Below are positions 1 to 7,252 of a stretch of DNA of 10,697 nucleotides, piece after piece. The notes beneath the pieces are model-generated. The model was not told the DNA's origin. It made no database searches and saw only the letters and a list, made by a program, of their open reading frames with translations. A program made the translations under genes and the position numbers. The stretch is from Leptospira adleri (lineage in GTDB: Bacteria; Spirochaetota; Leptospiria; Leptospirales; Leptospiraceae), in the NCBI RefSeq assembly GCF_002811985.1, contig NZ_NPDU01000112.1, positions 1-10,697 of the forward strand. The letters are read 5' to 3'. Position 1 is the first letter of the stretch; each line of letters opens with the position of its first letter.

Positions 1-1
1 C

Positions 2-760
2 AAGACTGTCGCGAAGGAAATTTCAAAAGGTATCTATCACCTTTCGGGTCAAAAGACTTATATCACAAATTCACCGATCGCCGATTATTGTTTAGTTCTT
101 GCCAGAGTTCAGGATCTCAACGGAAAGGAAAAAGGACTGACACATTTTTTTGTGGATCTCAATGCAAACGGAGTTCAGAGATCGGCGCCGATGGAAAAGC
201 TCGGACTCAAAGCGTCTCAAACGGGAGCTCTTTTTTTTGAAGACGTCGAAGTTTCATCGGAAGATATATTGGGAACGCTGGGAAAGGGATTTCGTCAAAC
301 GATGCAGACGTTCAACATGGAACGGCTTTCACTCGCAGCTTGGTCGATCGGACTCATGGAAGCGTGTTTGGAGGAATCGAAATCGTTTTCTTCAACAAGA
401 AGAAGTTTCGGGAAACCGATCGCTCAACACCAGTCAGTCGGAAATCTTTTAGCTGAAATTTATACGAAACTCGAAGCCTCTCGTTGGTTCACATACAACG
501 TGGCCTGGGAAATGGAAGAAGCTGAAAGATTAGAAAAAGGGAATATGCATCTTTCCGGAAAATGCGCGTCCTGTAAACTGTTCGCAACTACCTCGGCGAG
601 AGAAGTCACAAACCTCGCCGTTCAAATTCATGGAGGCGCAGGCTTTATGGAAGAATACAAAGTCTCCAGGCTTTACAGAGACGTTCGCTTGGGTGAAATC
701 GGCGGAGGAACCAGTGAAATCCAAAAACTCATCATAGCGGGAAATATTATGAAAAACTAA
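2..760 (+). CDS. Acyl-CoA dehydrogenase, C-terminal 252 residues (5' end outside window)
   Basis: FAD-dependent acyl-CoA dehydrogenase, which introduces the alpha-beta double bond into acyl-CoA thioesters in the cytoplasm and passes electrons to electron-transfer flavoprotein. The frame is already open at base 2 and runs without a stop to TAA at 758-760; family members are about 380-400 residues, so roughly 130 N-terminal residues are missing. Visible family hallmarks are the middle-domain stretch GQKTYITNSPIADY (about bases 47-88), the helical segment RRSFGKPIAQHQ, the IHGGAGFMEEY segment and the C-terminal GGGTSEIQKLIIAG. The usual catalytic Glu of short/medium-chain enzymes (YEGT) is Gly here (codon 704-706). 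Instead a Glu sits in NMERL (codon 320-322), where isovaleryl-CoA and long-chain acyl-CoA dehydrogenases carry their catalytic base. I infer an IVD/LCAD-like enzyme; exact substrate is unknown. It converges with the alkB unit. Confidence 0.95.
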   Translation, partial: KTVAKEISKGIYHLSGQKTYITNSPIADYCLVLARVQDLNGKEKGLTHFFVDLNANGVQRSAPMEKLGLKASQTGALFFEDVEVSSEDILGTLGKGFRQTMQTFNMERLSLAAWSIGLMEACLEESKSFSSTRRSFGKPIAQHQSVGNLLAEIYTKLEASRWFTYNVAWEMEEAERLEKGNMHLSGKCASCKLFATTSAREVTNLAVQIHGGAGFMEEYKVSRLYRDVRLGEIGGGTSEIQKLIIAGNIMKN

Positions 761-809
761 TGTTTTTAAAGTAAAACGTCCGAGCGTTCCTTACCATTTC
801 CGTTTTATG

Positions 810-830
810 AAAAACGTTTTTATCGTTTTT
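810..830 (+). terminator. Weak A/U-rich hairpin after the acyl-CoA dehydrogenase
   Basis: AAAAACG (810-816) and CGTTTTT (824-830) form a perfect 7-bp stem with a 7-base loop, 50 bases past the dehydrogenase stop. The T run is inside the stem arm rather than after it, so it would be a weak intrinsic terminator at best. The larger stem-loop at 1284-1336 is the other candidate for ending this transcript. Confidence 0.3.
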
Positions 831-860
831 GTGTAGAAATCCTCAAAAAATGTAGAAAAA

Positions 861-977
861 ATGCCTGATATGCGTCGCAAATTTTCCCGCGCGGCGCGTC
901 GCCCCGGCCCTTTCCCCGAAAAACCAGATCGGATCCCCCGAGCCGCAAGAGAGCTAAGCGGCGGACGTTCATCGTAA
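861..977 (+). other. GC-rich islet with a 38-codon open frame
   Basis: Bases 873-966 are 67% GC by my count (63 of 94), against about 32% just upstream (761-872) and 31% just downstream (967-1060). An ATG frame of 38 codons runs through the islet from 861 to TAA at 975-977. It gives an Arg-, Pro- and Ala-rich peptide (starting MPDMRRKFSRAARRPG). No convincing Shine-Dalgarno precedes it; upstream sequence is A-rich. A small hairpin, GCCGC (942-946) with GCGGC (958-962), lies near its end. I do not recognise a function. It could be a tiny gene, a dispersed repeat or a remnant of transferred DNA. The compositional break is what the sequence shows; everything else is open. Confidence 0.35.
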
Positions 978-1089
978 AAACCGTCGAAAATGCAATGAAA
1001 ACGGTCTTTTTTTCAAATATAAAAACCGATTTAAAAATATTTCCGCTACGAAATCAGATCACGAATACCTGATCTTCAATTCTCAATGA

Positions 1090-1278
1090 ATCGAAAATTT
1101 TTCCGGTTCTAAATTCCACAAAGACAAACTTGATGATCCTTTGCATCCGTTACTCTCTCTTTACGATCTAAAATCGATTCGGATGAAAACAATAGGAAAC
1201 AATTTTCTCGAGAACTTGATTTTCCTCTACGATTCGGAAGCTAAAATCCTCTGCTCGGACGATGAAGTGAATGCCTAA
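1090..1278 (+). pseudogene. Possible 3' remnant of a decayed gene
   Basis: Frame 1 is open from 1090 to TAA at 1276-1278 (62 codons) with no plausible ATG and ribosome-binding site at its head. The codons from 1114 on look like those of neighbouring genes and read as ordinary protein (for example FHKDKLDDPLHPLLSLYDLK, then NNFLENLIFLYDSEAK). The same frame continues upstream of a single TGA at 1087-1089 back to about 958 with similar-looking residues. That pattern suggests the end of a gene broken by a nonsense mutation and loss of its start. I do not recognise the family. A chance open frame of this length is possible, so confidence is low. Confidence 0.3.
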
Positions 1279-1283
1279 AAATT

Positions 1284-1336
1284 CTAAATGCGACGACCGC
1301 TCCCCGGTGTGTCCACTGCGCAATCATCGCATTTAG
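1284..1336. terminator. Large stem-loop between converging genes, probable bidirectional terminator
   Basis: CTAAATGCGA (1284-1293) and TCGCATTTAG (1327-1336) are perfect 10-bp inverted repeats around a 33-base GC-rich loop, which can itself fold further (CGC 1298-1300 with GCG 1318-1320; GTG 1307-1309 with CAC 1314-1316). Read on the minus strand, downstream of the alkane monooxygenase stop, it is followed by AATTTTTAG. On the plus strand it is followed by CTTTTATAATATATTTTTT. Position between convergent genes and T-rich flanks on both sides support a two-way terminator. The loop is unusually long for one, so another structured RNA or a short repeat is possible. Confidence 0.5.
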
Positions 1337-1393
1337 CTTTTATAATATATTTTTTAAGTTAACTTTTAAATCGTTTCCCAACTCGTATTCTTT

Positions 1394-2506
1394 TTAAACC
1401 GCGTTCCTTACTGCTTCCGAATTCGCGTTTCCATAGTATTTCTTTTTCCAATCCTCCAATCTCCAGTCCATAATTTTATACCAGAGAGGAGGAATCAGAG
1501 CCACTAAAACCATCACTTCGTAACCGTACGGCAACTGTGGACTTTCTTCAAAATGACGCAATGCCGAATAACGTCTCCCGGCGTTCGCATGGTGATCCGA
1601 ATGTCTCTGAAGGTGAAACAAAAATGCGTTGCTCACCGCGAAATTCTGATTCCAAGAATGAATCGGCAGAACCCTTTCGAACTTTCCTGGAGCGATTTCC
1701 TTCCTCTGAAGCCCGTAGTGTTCGATATAGTTTACCAATTCCAAAAGCGAAAACGCGATAAAACTCTGGACAAAAAAGAAAACCGGCACTTCCCAAGCGA
1801 ATCTTCCCGCATAAAGCGCGAGACCCGCTGTTACGATTCCGATAAACAAAAGTGGAATCACGGTCGCTGAAACCATCTCATTCTCCAATGACCAAGCGGA
1901 CTTACCTTGTTTCGAAAGTCTTTTTTCTTCCAGCTTCCATGCCGAAAAATAAGAGCCGAAAACGGTCCTTGGATAGAATTTATAAAAGGATTCCCCCTTT
2001 CTGGAAGAAGCCGGGTCTTCGTGCGTGGAGACGTTTACGTGATGTCCTCGATTGTGCTCGATAAAAAAATGCATATAACAAACCGTCATAAGAATAAATT
2101 TCGAATACCACTGTTCTATCTTTTTACTCTTATGTCCTAACTCGTGCGCCACTGTGATTCCGATTCCGCCAGTATTGATTCCGATCGCGAGAACAAATCC
2201 GAACCATTCCAGACCTGTGAGATCTTTGGTTTGAATTTCATAGAGAGCCCAAATCACTAAACCCATCTGAACCCAGGCCCAAATATAAGTGAGAAATCGA
2301 AAATAAAATTCGTTCTGCAAAGAAGGAACTTCTTCCTCGATCGGGTTGGATGAGTCGGAACCGATTGCCAAATCCAAAATGGGAAGAACTCCGAATACGA
2401 TGGCGAACGTAAGAAAATTATACGCTCCGCCTAAATAAAAACCCAACACTGCGAACGCAGGAACTAAAAAACAAACAATGAACGAGTAACGTTTCAAATT
2501 GGTCAT
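1394..2506 (-). CDS. alkB: Alkane 1-monooxygenase (AlkB-type membrane di-iron hydroxylase)
   Basis: Integral membrane non-haem di-iron enzyme that hydroxylates the terminal methyl of medium-chain alkanes to 1-alkanols, using electrons from rubredoxin (no rubredoxin or its reductase is encoded in this window). From the ATG at 2506 the protein has 370 residues, close to the core length of the family. All histidine boxes are present: HELGHK (121-126), HNRGHH with THEDP (151-164), the AlkB signature NYIEHYGL (259-266) and LQRHSDHHA (299-307) followed by RRYSALRH. Hydrophobic helices lie at about 8-47, 73-89, 101-120, 212-232 and 240-258. I chose the ATG at 2506 because GGGAGAG (2521-2515) lies 8 bases before it; the frame also opens at a TTG at 2554 that overlaps the tetR stop and lacks such a site. 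It follows tetR by 44 bases, so the two are probably cotranscribed. The histidine and NYxEHYG motifs separate it from ordinary fatty-acid desaturases. Confidence 0.93.
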   Translation of the reverse strand: MTNLKRYSFIVCFLVPAFAVLGFYLGGAYNFLTFAIVFGVLPILDLAIGSDSSNPIEEEVPSLQNEFYFRFLTYIWAWVQMGLVIWALYEIQTKDLTGLEWFGFVLAIGINTGGIGITVAHELGHKSKKIEQWYSKFILMTVCYMHFFIEHNRGHHVNVSTHEDPASSRKGESFYKFYPRTVFGSYFSAWKLEEKRLSKQGKSAWSLENEMVSATVIPLLFIGIVTAGLALYAGRFAWEVPVFFFVQSFIAFSLLELVNYIEHYGLQRKEIAPGKFERVLPIHSWNQNFAVSNAFLFHLQRHSDHHANAGRRYSALRHFEESPQLPYGYEVMVLVALIPPLWYKIMDWRLEDWKKKYYGNANSEAVRNAV

Positions 2507-2514
2507 ATCACTTT

Positions 2515-2521
2515 CTCTCCC
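2515..2521 (-). promoter_or_regulatory. Ribosome-binding site fixing the alkB start
   Basis: On the minus strand GGGAGAG is separated by 8 bases (AAAGTGAT) from the ATG at 2506-2504. This favours that ATG over the upstream TTG at 2554. Confidence 0.6.
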
Positions 2522-2550
2522 TATTCTTTTCTGATCGATCGATTGAATCT

Positions 2551-3150
2551 TCAATCATTGCCGACCTTTTTAGATTCCATAAAAATACCGCTCGTCAAAA
2601 ACGGAGCAAAGACCCGAACGATCGCGAACGTTTTTTCAAAATCGACCGTCCCTTGATCCATCATTCTTTGAAAAATGGTCCCGATCAAAACGCTGAAAAA
2701 AAGATTTTCGATCTCCGCATTCTTTAGGCCGAGATGACTCTGAATTGCGTCTCGAAAAACGAGAGAACATTCCTTTAAGATCGCCTTCGCCGGTTCCGAA
2801 TCTTCCCGTCTGTAAAGATCACAGGCGAGCAGGATCAGATCCCGGAAATGTCCTTCCCTTTCTCTCACAAAATCAAAAAGTAACTCGAGCCTTTCCGCCG
2901 GACTTTTCTCGTGGTTTTGGTCACGGATTTCAACTAGCTGTTTTGCATCTTCTCGAACGATCCACCGGGCCATTTCCTCGAACAAGACCTCTTTCGTCGG
3001 AAAATAATGGTACAAAGAACCGGTAGAAACTCGAAGTTCCTTGGAAATTTCCCTCATTGTAACCATCGCATATCCCTTTCTGGCAAAAAGACTCAAACAT
3101 CGGGTCAGAATGGTAATTCTGTAAACTTCGTGATCTACGAGCTTCGGCAC
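2551..3150 (-). CDS. TetR/AcrR-family transcriptional regulator
   Basis: One-component DNA-binding regulator, normally a dimeric repressor released by a small ligand. The N-terminal TetR domain is clear: a first helix ITILTRCLSLFARKGY, then the helix-turn-helix TMREISKELRVSTGSLYHYF (residues 31-50 from the chosen start) followed by the typical PTKEVLFEEM. The C-terminal part is all-helical and diverged, as expected for the ligand-binding half. From the GTG at 3150 the protein has 199 residues; GAGGA at 3162-3158 sits 7 bases before it and leaves about ten residues ahead of helix 1, the family norm. An in-frame TTG at 3174 would add eight residues but has no ribosome-binding site. The gene lies directly upstream of alkB on the same strand, so control of alkB by an alkane, fatty acid or acyl-CoA ligand is a reasonable inference; I could not identify a convincing operator. 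Confidence 0.9.
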   Translation of the reverse strand: MPKLVDHEVYRITILTRCLSLFARKGYAMVTMREISKELRVSTGSLYHYFPTKEVLFEEMARWIVREDAKQLVEIRDQNHEKSPAERLELLFDFVREREGHFRDLILLACDLYRREDSEPAKAILKECSLVFRDAIQSHLGLKNAEIENLFFSVLIGTIFQRMMDQGTVDFEKTFAIVRVFAPFLTSGIFMESKKVGND

Positions 3151-3157
3151 TGCATCT

Positions 3158-3162
3158 TCCTC
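3158..3162 (-). promoter_or_regulatory. Ribosome-binding site supporting the GTG start of tetR
   Basis: GAGGA on the minus strand lies 7 bases before the GTG at 3150-3148. No comparable site precedes the in-frame TTG at 3174. Confidence 0.5.
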
Positions 3163-3196
3163 AATTTCGAACAAACGTTTTTATAGAACAACAGTT

Positions 3197-3224
3197 ATTA
3201 TATAAAATAAGAAAGGAAAAACAA
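3197..3224 (-). promoter_or_regulatory. Sigma70-like promoter of the tetR-alkB unit
   Basis: On the minus strand TTGTTT (3224-3219) and a perfect TATAAT (3202-3197) are separated by 16 bases, placing the transcript start near 3190, about 40 bases before the GTG. The short palindromes TTATATAA (3198-3205) and AAACGTTT (3173-3180) overlap or follow the promoter and are where an autoregulatory TetR might bind; both are too short and A/T-rich to call as operators. Confidence 0.55.
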
Positions 3225-3462
3225 GAAAAAAATTCAAAAAAGCTCGTTTTTAGAGCACTGGAGGAGCTCCGCTTTTCGATTTTACTGACAATCTTTCAGA
3301 ATTTTAAGGAAAATAGAATTTTGAACTTCGAAAATAGCGAAATGCGCCACCACCGTAGATTGCCTTCGAATTCTGGATCAATCGAATCTTCGTTTATAAA
3401 TCGAATTACAGCCGCAGCCGTTGATAGCTTTCACCGGAAAAATACCGACGTACAAAAAAGCC

Positions 3463-3729
3463 TCACTCAAGAGAACGGATCAGCGAACTCGCTTTCGGCT
3501 TCTTAAAAAAACGGTTACTTTGATCGGAGACGAGCGAAATGATCAAAGATGACGCCAGGAAAAACAAAGTTAAAATGAAATTAAAATAAAATAAGAATCG
3601 GAACAGAATCCGAAGAAGAGAGTGTTCTCTAAACGCAAAAGACTGCAAAACCGTACAAGGATTCTTTAATGTCGGAACCGCGCTTCCATTCGCGGCTTTA
3701 AATTCTTCCTCAAGATCTCCGGCGCTCAA
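3463..3729 (-). CDS. Doubtful small membrane protein ORF
   Basis: This frame gives 88 residues from a TTG at 3729, with one strongly hydrophobic segment (about residues 41-67, rich in Phe, Leu and Ile) between a charged N-terminal part (GDLEEEFKAANGSAVP) and a basic tail. The codons resemble those of the surrounding genes. The frame stays open upstream to a TGA at 3769-3771 with no ATG, and the only possible ribosome-binding site is a weak GGA five bases before the TTG. It could be a small hypothetical protein, the 3' remnant of a lost gene, or chance. I do not recognise the family. Confidence 0.22.
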   Translation of the reverse strand: MSAGDLEEEFKAANGSAVPTLKNPCTVLQSFAFREHSLLRILFRFLFYFNFILTLFFLASSLIISLVSDQSNRFFKKPKASSLIRSLE

Positions 3730-3962
3730 AACTTTCCAGCGATGAAAATTTCTTCTTTCCCAAATCCGTCAGGACCTCTTATCCGAGTTTTGAGTAAGCG
3801 AGCGGTCCTTTCTCCACCTTTCCTCGCTCGATTTTGTTAAACGACAATCATTTACAGGATCTTTCCCCGTCTGTGCAATCCTGTTTGTCATACGTTTGAT
3901 TTCATTTTGTTCCCGTTTTGTCTAATCGAATCCTGAATCGTTCCCGAAGACTCATATCTTAT

Positions 3963-4017
3963 TCCATTCTTAACCTGGATGTAATCCATTCGTAACAGAA
4001 ATCAGTGAACTTATTAT
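3963..4017 (+). promoter_or_regulatory. Phased direct repeats and possible -10 box upstream of the TonB-dependent receptor
   Basis: TCCATTCTTAAC (3963-3974) is repeated with one change as TCCATTCGTAAC (3985-3996), a 22-bp step. A third, weaker copy of the core falls midway, so TTAAC (3970), GTAAT (3981) and GTAAC (3992) recur every 11 bp, on one face of the helix. A palindrome TGGAT-gta-ATCCA (3976-3988) overlaps. A -10-like TATTAT lies at 4012-4017 without a good -35 at the right distance. Repeats of 11-bp period that replace a -35 are typical of promoters activated by OmpR/PhoB-type response regulators; that such a protein acts here is inference. Confidence 0.4.
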
Positions 4018-4056
4018 CCAAAAAGATAGTTTATCCGGGACAAAAAAGAAATATTT

Positions 4057-7000
4057 ATGAAGATCTCTAAGAAATCGTTAGTAGGAATTATTCTTTCCTT
4101 ATGTTTTTTGAATATTCCAATCCTTGCTCAAGGCGCGGGTAAGGTCCAAGGTCAAGCTCTGGATGCGCAAACAGCAGAACCTATGTTCGGCGTTACGGCA
4201 GTGATCAGAAGTATCAATAAATTCGGAAGAACTGACGTAGACGGAAATTACGAAATCCTCGGCGTTCCGGACGGCAATTACACGGTCGAATTTATCATGC
4301 AAGGTATGGAGACGCAGAAAAAATCGGTCTCCGTTTCCGGCGGTAAAATTTCACGAGTAAACGTCGCGATGGGCGTTAAAAGATTGGAAGAAGTGGTTGT
4401 AGAAGATCGCGCGTTAAACGACACCGAAGCGTCCCTTCTGAAGTTTCAGAAAAAAGCTGCGGCGGTTTCCGACGGGATTTCAGCGCAGGCGATTCAAAAA
4501 ACACCGGACTCAAGCGCGGGTGACGTCATTCGACGCGTAACCGGGATCACTCTGGTCGGCGGAAGATTCGTTTTCGTTCGAGGTCTTGGCGAAAGATATT
4601 CCAATACCTTGTTGAACAACTCACCTCTTCCTTCCACGGAACCTAACAAAAGAATCGTTCCTCTCGACTTATTTCCCGCGTCTCTGATCAAAAACATCGT
4701 CGTCTCTAAAACTTTCATTCCGGAAGATCAGGCCGAATTCGCGGGCGGGACGGTTAAGATTGAAACCAAGGATTATCCGGATCAGTTTTTCGTGAAAGTC
4801 GGTCTTCAAACCGGTTATAACAGCAACACTACGTTTCAAAACTTTAAAACTTATAGCGGTGGCGGCCAAGATTGGCTCGGACTTTCGGAAGGAAACAGAA
4901 CAAGACCGGATATCGTCTCCACTCTTCCCGACGCTCCTTTCAAACAAGTCGGCTCCGGTCAGTACGGTTACAATGCTGCTATGGTCACGATCGGATCCCT
5001 GCAATTCAGCAACCAATGGACTCCTACTCAAATGAACGCGCCTCTGAACAAAGGTTTCAACTTTTCGATCGGTAACAAGTTCGATCTTGGCGGAGATAGA
5101 AAGTTAGGCTTGATCTTTGCGATCACTTACAGCAACGACTATCAGTATAGAAGAGAAACCGACGTCCTGAACAGAGCCGGCGCGGTCGTCTCTGGAATTC
5201 CGGTCGGCGATAAAAACACGAAGCTGAATCCGGCTTACAGATACAATCAGCAGATATATAACGAATCCGTAAACTGGGGAACGATCTTAAACACCACTTT
5301 CCAAGTCGCGAACGGCCATAGACTCCATTTTAAAAACTTTTTCAGCGTTAACAACGACAAAGAAGTAATGGTTTACTCGGGACAAAATTCCGCTTCCGGG
5401 CAAACGATCGGTTCCGCAAAACTCAATTACATCATGCGAAATCTCTATAGCAGTCAACTTTCTGGAGATCATATCATCAACCTCGGCGGCGTTAAAACCA
5501 AGTTGGAATGGAGAGGAGCTCAATCCGAAGCAAACCGGAACCAACCCGATATGAGAGATACGATTTACGCGGTTCAAACCGGCTTGGAAGGACAGGCTCC
5601 CGCGGTTCTCCAAGGTGGAACCCTGGGTAGTAGCCAATTCTTCTCTAAGACAAAAGACTTAAGCAGACACGCGGGTTTTGACTACGAGATTCCCTTTAAT
5701 CAATGGGACGGCCTACAATCCAAGTTAAAGATCGGTTATTCCGCAGTTCAAAGAGAAAGAGGTTTCGAAGCGGAAAGATATTTCTTCAGAGGACCAAGCT
5801 CCGGCTCCCCGACCAATTTTCTGGGCGGCGCGACTCCGGTTCCGAATTATCCGGTTCCTCCGGAAGTTGTCTACAATCCTCTCAACAGAGGACCGAAGGG
5901 TTACTACGTGGATGAAGCCACACAGCCAACCGACCAGTACAACGCGAAACAAAAATTATTCGCGAAATATCTGCAAGTGGACATGCCCCTTACTCCGAAG
6001 TTGAGATTTATCGGAGGCGCACGATACGAAGACAATTATCAAGCGGTTGCAACTAAGAACCCTTTTGATCCGAACGCTTCTTTTTTCGACAGCTTCAACT
6101 TTAAATCTTATTTGAACTCTTACGAGTTATCCGTCGTCGATCCTAACTTCCGTTCTCCCGCGGCGATCAACGCCAGCAAGAACCTTCTTCCTTCTTCGAA
6201 CTTTGTCTATGCTCTGGACGACAAAACGAACCTGAGAGTTTCCTACACGGAAACGATCTCGAGACCCGACTTTAGAGAAATGGCTCCTTTCCAATTCTTC
6301 AACGTCTTGGGCGGAGGGATCGAAAAAGGAAATCAGTTCTTAACGAAAACATACATTCACAACTACGACTTCCGTTACGAAAAATTTCCGAACCCGGACG
6401 AGATCATTGCGATCGGCGTTTTCGGAAAGCAGATGTCGTCTCCCATCGAGAAAGTTATGGAAGTGGATTCTCAATTTAGATACACATATACGAACGCGAA
6501 GTCCGCGTACGTTCACGGTATAGAATTGGAAGTCAGAAAATCCCTCAGTATATTTACTCCGAAATTGGAGCGTTGGGCGTTCGGTTTGAATACGTTCTTT
6601 ATCAAATCCGAAGTTCAGTTTCAGGATTGGATTTACTATCAGCTCAGCGGAACCACACAAAGACCTACGAATCTTTCCAGACCTCTGCAAGGCCAATCGC
6701 CTTACGTCTATAACGTGAACCTCAGATACAGATTCGACGACAACGGAGATCATACGCTCACGATGTTATACAACGAATTCGGCCCGAGGATCAACGCTGT
6801 GGGCGGTATCGGAATTCCGGACACGTATGAAAGACCTGTGGGAATGCTCGACTTCGTCTACAATCTTAAGTTTCTTGAAAAATGGGACATCAAACTCGCG
6901 GCGAGAAACGTTACGGACAGCAGAATCAAGATCGTTCAAGAAAACCCGATCTTGGATTCCACGGTTCACTATAACTCGGGCTTCAATATAGGAAACACGT

Positions 7001-7098
7001 TTGTTCCCGTCTTCGGTCATAGTTACAAAGGTGAGACGATCAACTCCTATCGCCTCGGACCAACGATCACCTTCTCCGTTACTTACAACCTAAACTAA
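4057..7098 (+). CDS. TonB-dependent outer-membrane receptor with N-terminal carboxypeptidase-regulatory-like domain
   Basis: Outer-membrane beta-barrel transporter that imports a bound substrate using energy passed by TonB-ExbB-ExbD from the inner membrane. The 1013 residues begin with a signal peptide (basic MKISKK, hydrophobic core, probable cleavage after ILA at 24). Residues 27-107 look like a carboxypeptidase-regulatory-like beta-sandwich ([19 protein letters not shown], then [20 protein letters not shown]). A TonB-box-like EEVVV follows at 111-115. The plug is at about 130-240 with [34 protein letters not shown] and the plug-end GGTVKIETK. The barrel fills the rest and ends TFSVTYNLN, with a final aromatic near the C-terminus. 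Length suits this receptor class. The ATG at 4057 lies at the head of the signal peptide; the ribosome-binding site is only a weak A-rich AAGAAA. The next gene encodes a probable lipoprotein partner. Ligand is unknown: nothing visible points to iron, B12 or a sugar. Confidence 0.93.
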   Translation: MKISKKSLVGIILSLCFLNIPILAQGAGKVQGQALDAQTAEPMFGVTAVIRSINKFGRTDVDGNYEILGVPDGNYTVEFIMQGMETQKKSVSVSGGKISRVNVAMGVKRLEEVVVEDRALNDTEASLLKFQKKAAAVSDGISAQAIQKTPDSSAGDVIRRVTGITLVGGRFVFVRGLGERYSNTLLNNSPLPSTEPNKRIVPLDLFPASLIKNIVVSKTFIPEDQAEFAGGTVKIETKDYPDQFFVKVGLQTGYNSNTTFQNFKTYSGGGQDWLGLSEGNRTRPDIVSTLPDAPFKQVGSGQYGYNAAMVTIGSLQFSNQWTPTQMNAPLNKGFNFSIGNKFDLGGDRKLGLIFAITYSNDYQYRRETDVLNRAGAVVSGIPVGDKNTKLNPAYRYNQQIYNESVNWGTILNTTFQVANGHRLHFKNFFSVNNDKEVMVYSGQNSASGQTIGSAKLNYIMRNLYSSQLSGDHIINLGGVKTKLEWRGAQSEANRNQPDMRDTIYAVQTGLEGQAPAVLQGGTLGSSQFFSKTKDLSRHAGFDYEIPFNQWDGLQSKLKIGYSAVQRERGFEAERYFFRGPSSGSPTNFLGGATPVPNYPVPPEVVYNPLNRGPKGYYVDEATQPTDQYNAKQKLFAKYLQVDMPLTPKLRFIGGARYEDNYQAVATKNPFDPNASFFDSFNFKSYLNSYELSVVDPNFRSPAAINASKNLLPSSNFVYALDDKTNLRVSYTETISRPDFREMAPFQFFNVLGGGIEKGNQFLTKTYIHNYDFRYEKFPNPDEIIAIGVFGKQMSSPIEKVMEVDSQFRYTYTNAKSAYVHGIELEVRKSLSIFTPKLERWAFGLNTFFIKSEVQFQDWIYYQLSGTTQRPTNLSRPLQGQSPYVYNVNLRYRFDDNGDHTLTMLYNEFGPRINAVGGIGIPDTYERPVGMLDFVYNLKFLEKWDIKLAARNVTDSRIKIVQENPILDSTVHYNSGFNIGNTFVPVFGHSYKGETINSYRLGPTITFSVTYNLN

Positions 7099-7112
7099 GT
7101 CTCTTTTTATCT

Positions 7113-7148
7113 TAAACCCTCCGAATCTTCGCGGATTCTGGGGGTTTA
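7113..7148 (+). terminator. Terminator-like hairpin between receptor and lipoprotein genes
   Basis: AAACCC (7114-7119) pairs with GGGTTT (7142-7147), continuing through a T-G and a C-G pair, one mismatch, and GAATC (7123-7127) with GATTC (7134-7138), around a 6-base loop. The tail is ATTCTTTCTCTT, pyrimidine-rich but not a pure T run. It could end receptor transcripts fully or partly, letting some read through into the lipoprotein gene. Confidence 0.65.
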
Positions 7149-7198
7149 TTCTTTCTCTTCCTCAATTCTTACCAAATCCTAATCAAAACGAAACACAA

Positions 7199-7226
7199 TT
7201 GAAACAATAATTCTGTTCAATATGAG
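7199..7226 (+). promoter_or_regulatory. Possible promoter of the beta-helix lipoprotein gene
   Basis: TTGAAA (7199-7204) and TATGAG (7221-7226) are separated by 16 bases; the -10 matches consensus at four of six positions. The predicted start near 7232 leaves a short leader containing AGGAG (7236-7240). It follows the hairpin at 7113-7148 and would give the lipoprotein its own transcript. Confidence 0.35.
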
Positions 7227-7252
7227 CATCAAATTAGGAGATTTGATCGAAC

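Larger units (their letters stand above)
3225..4056. other. Long intergenic region between divergent tetR and receptor genes
   Basis: No confident gene lies here. The stretch holds short stems around 3242-3270 (GCTC/GAGC and the palindrome GGAGCTCC), a doubtful small minus-strand ORF (3463-3729), a weak CGAGCG/CGCTCG inverted repeat (3799-3804 and 3825-3830), and the direct-repeat cluster at 3963-3996 in front of the receptor gene. The rest shows nothing I can interpret. Confidence 0.5.

Noticed and set aside
150..452. A 100-residue plus-strand open frame overlapping the acyl-CoA dehydrogenase
   Set aside because: It lies wholly inside the dehydrogenase in another frame, is Arg/Trp/Ser-rich and has no family features.
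2507..2554. Extension of alkB to the TTG that overlaps the tetR stop
   Set aside because: No ribosome-binding site at the right distance, while the ATG at 2506 has a good one and begins where the family's first membrane helix is expected.
3321..3506. A 61-residue plus-strand frame starting at TTG in the gap before the receptor gene
   Set aside because: No ribosome-binding site, no recognisable motif, Ser/Asn-rich composition and partial overlap with the opposite-strand candidate; reads as chance.
3742..3840. A 32-codon ATG frame in the receptor upstream region
   Set aside because: No ribosome-binding site and no protein-like pattern beyond a few residues.
3835..3860. A Fur-box-like stretch with AATCATTT, which would have suggested an iron receptor
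   Set aside because: Only one half-site is recognisable and it lies about 200 bases from the start codon; not enough to claim iron control.
4099..7020. Several minus-strand open frames of 67-137 residues inside the receptor gene
   Set aside because: They are antisense shadows of a well-supported gene, Arg/Val-rich and without start signals.
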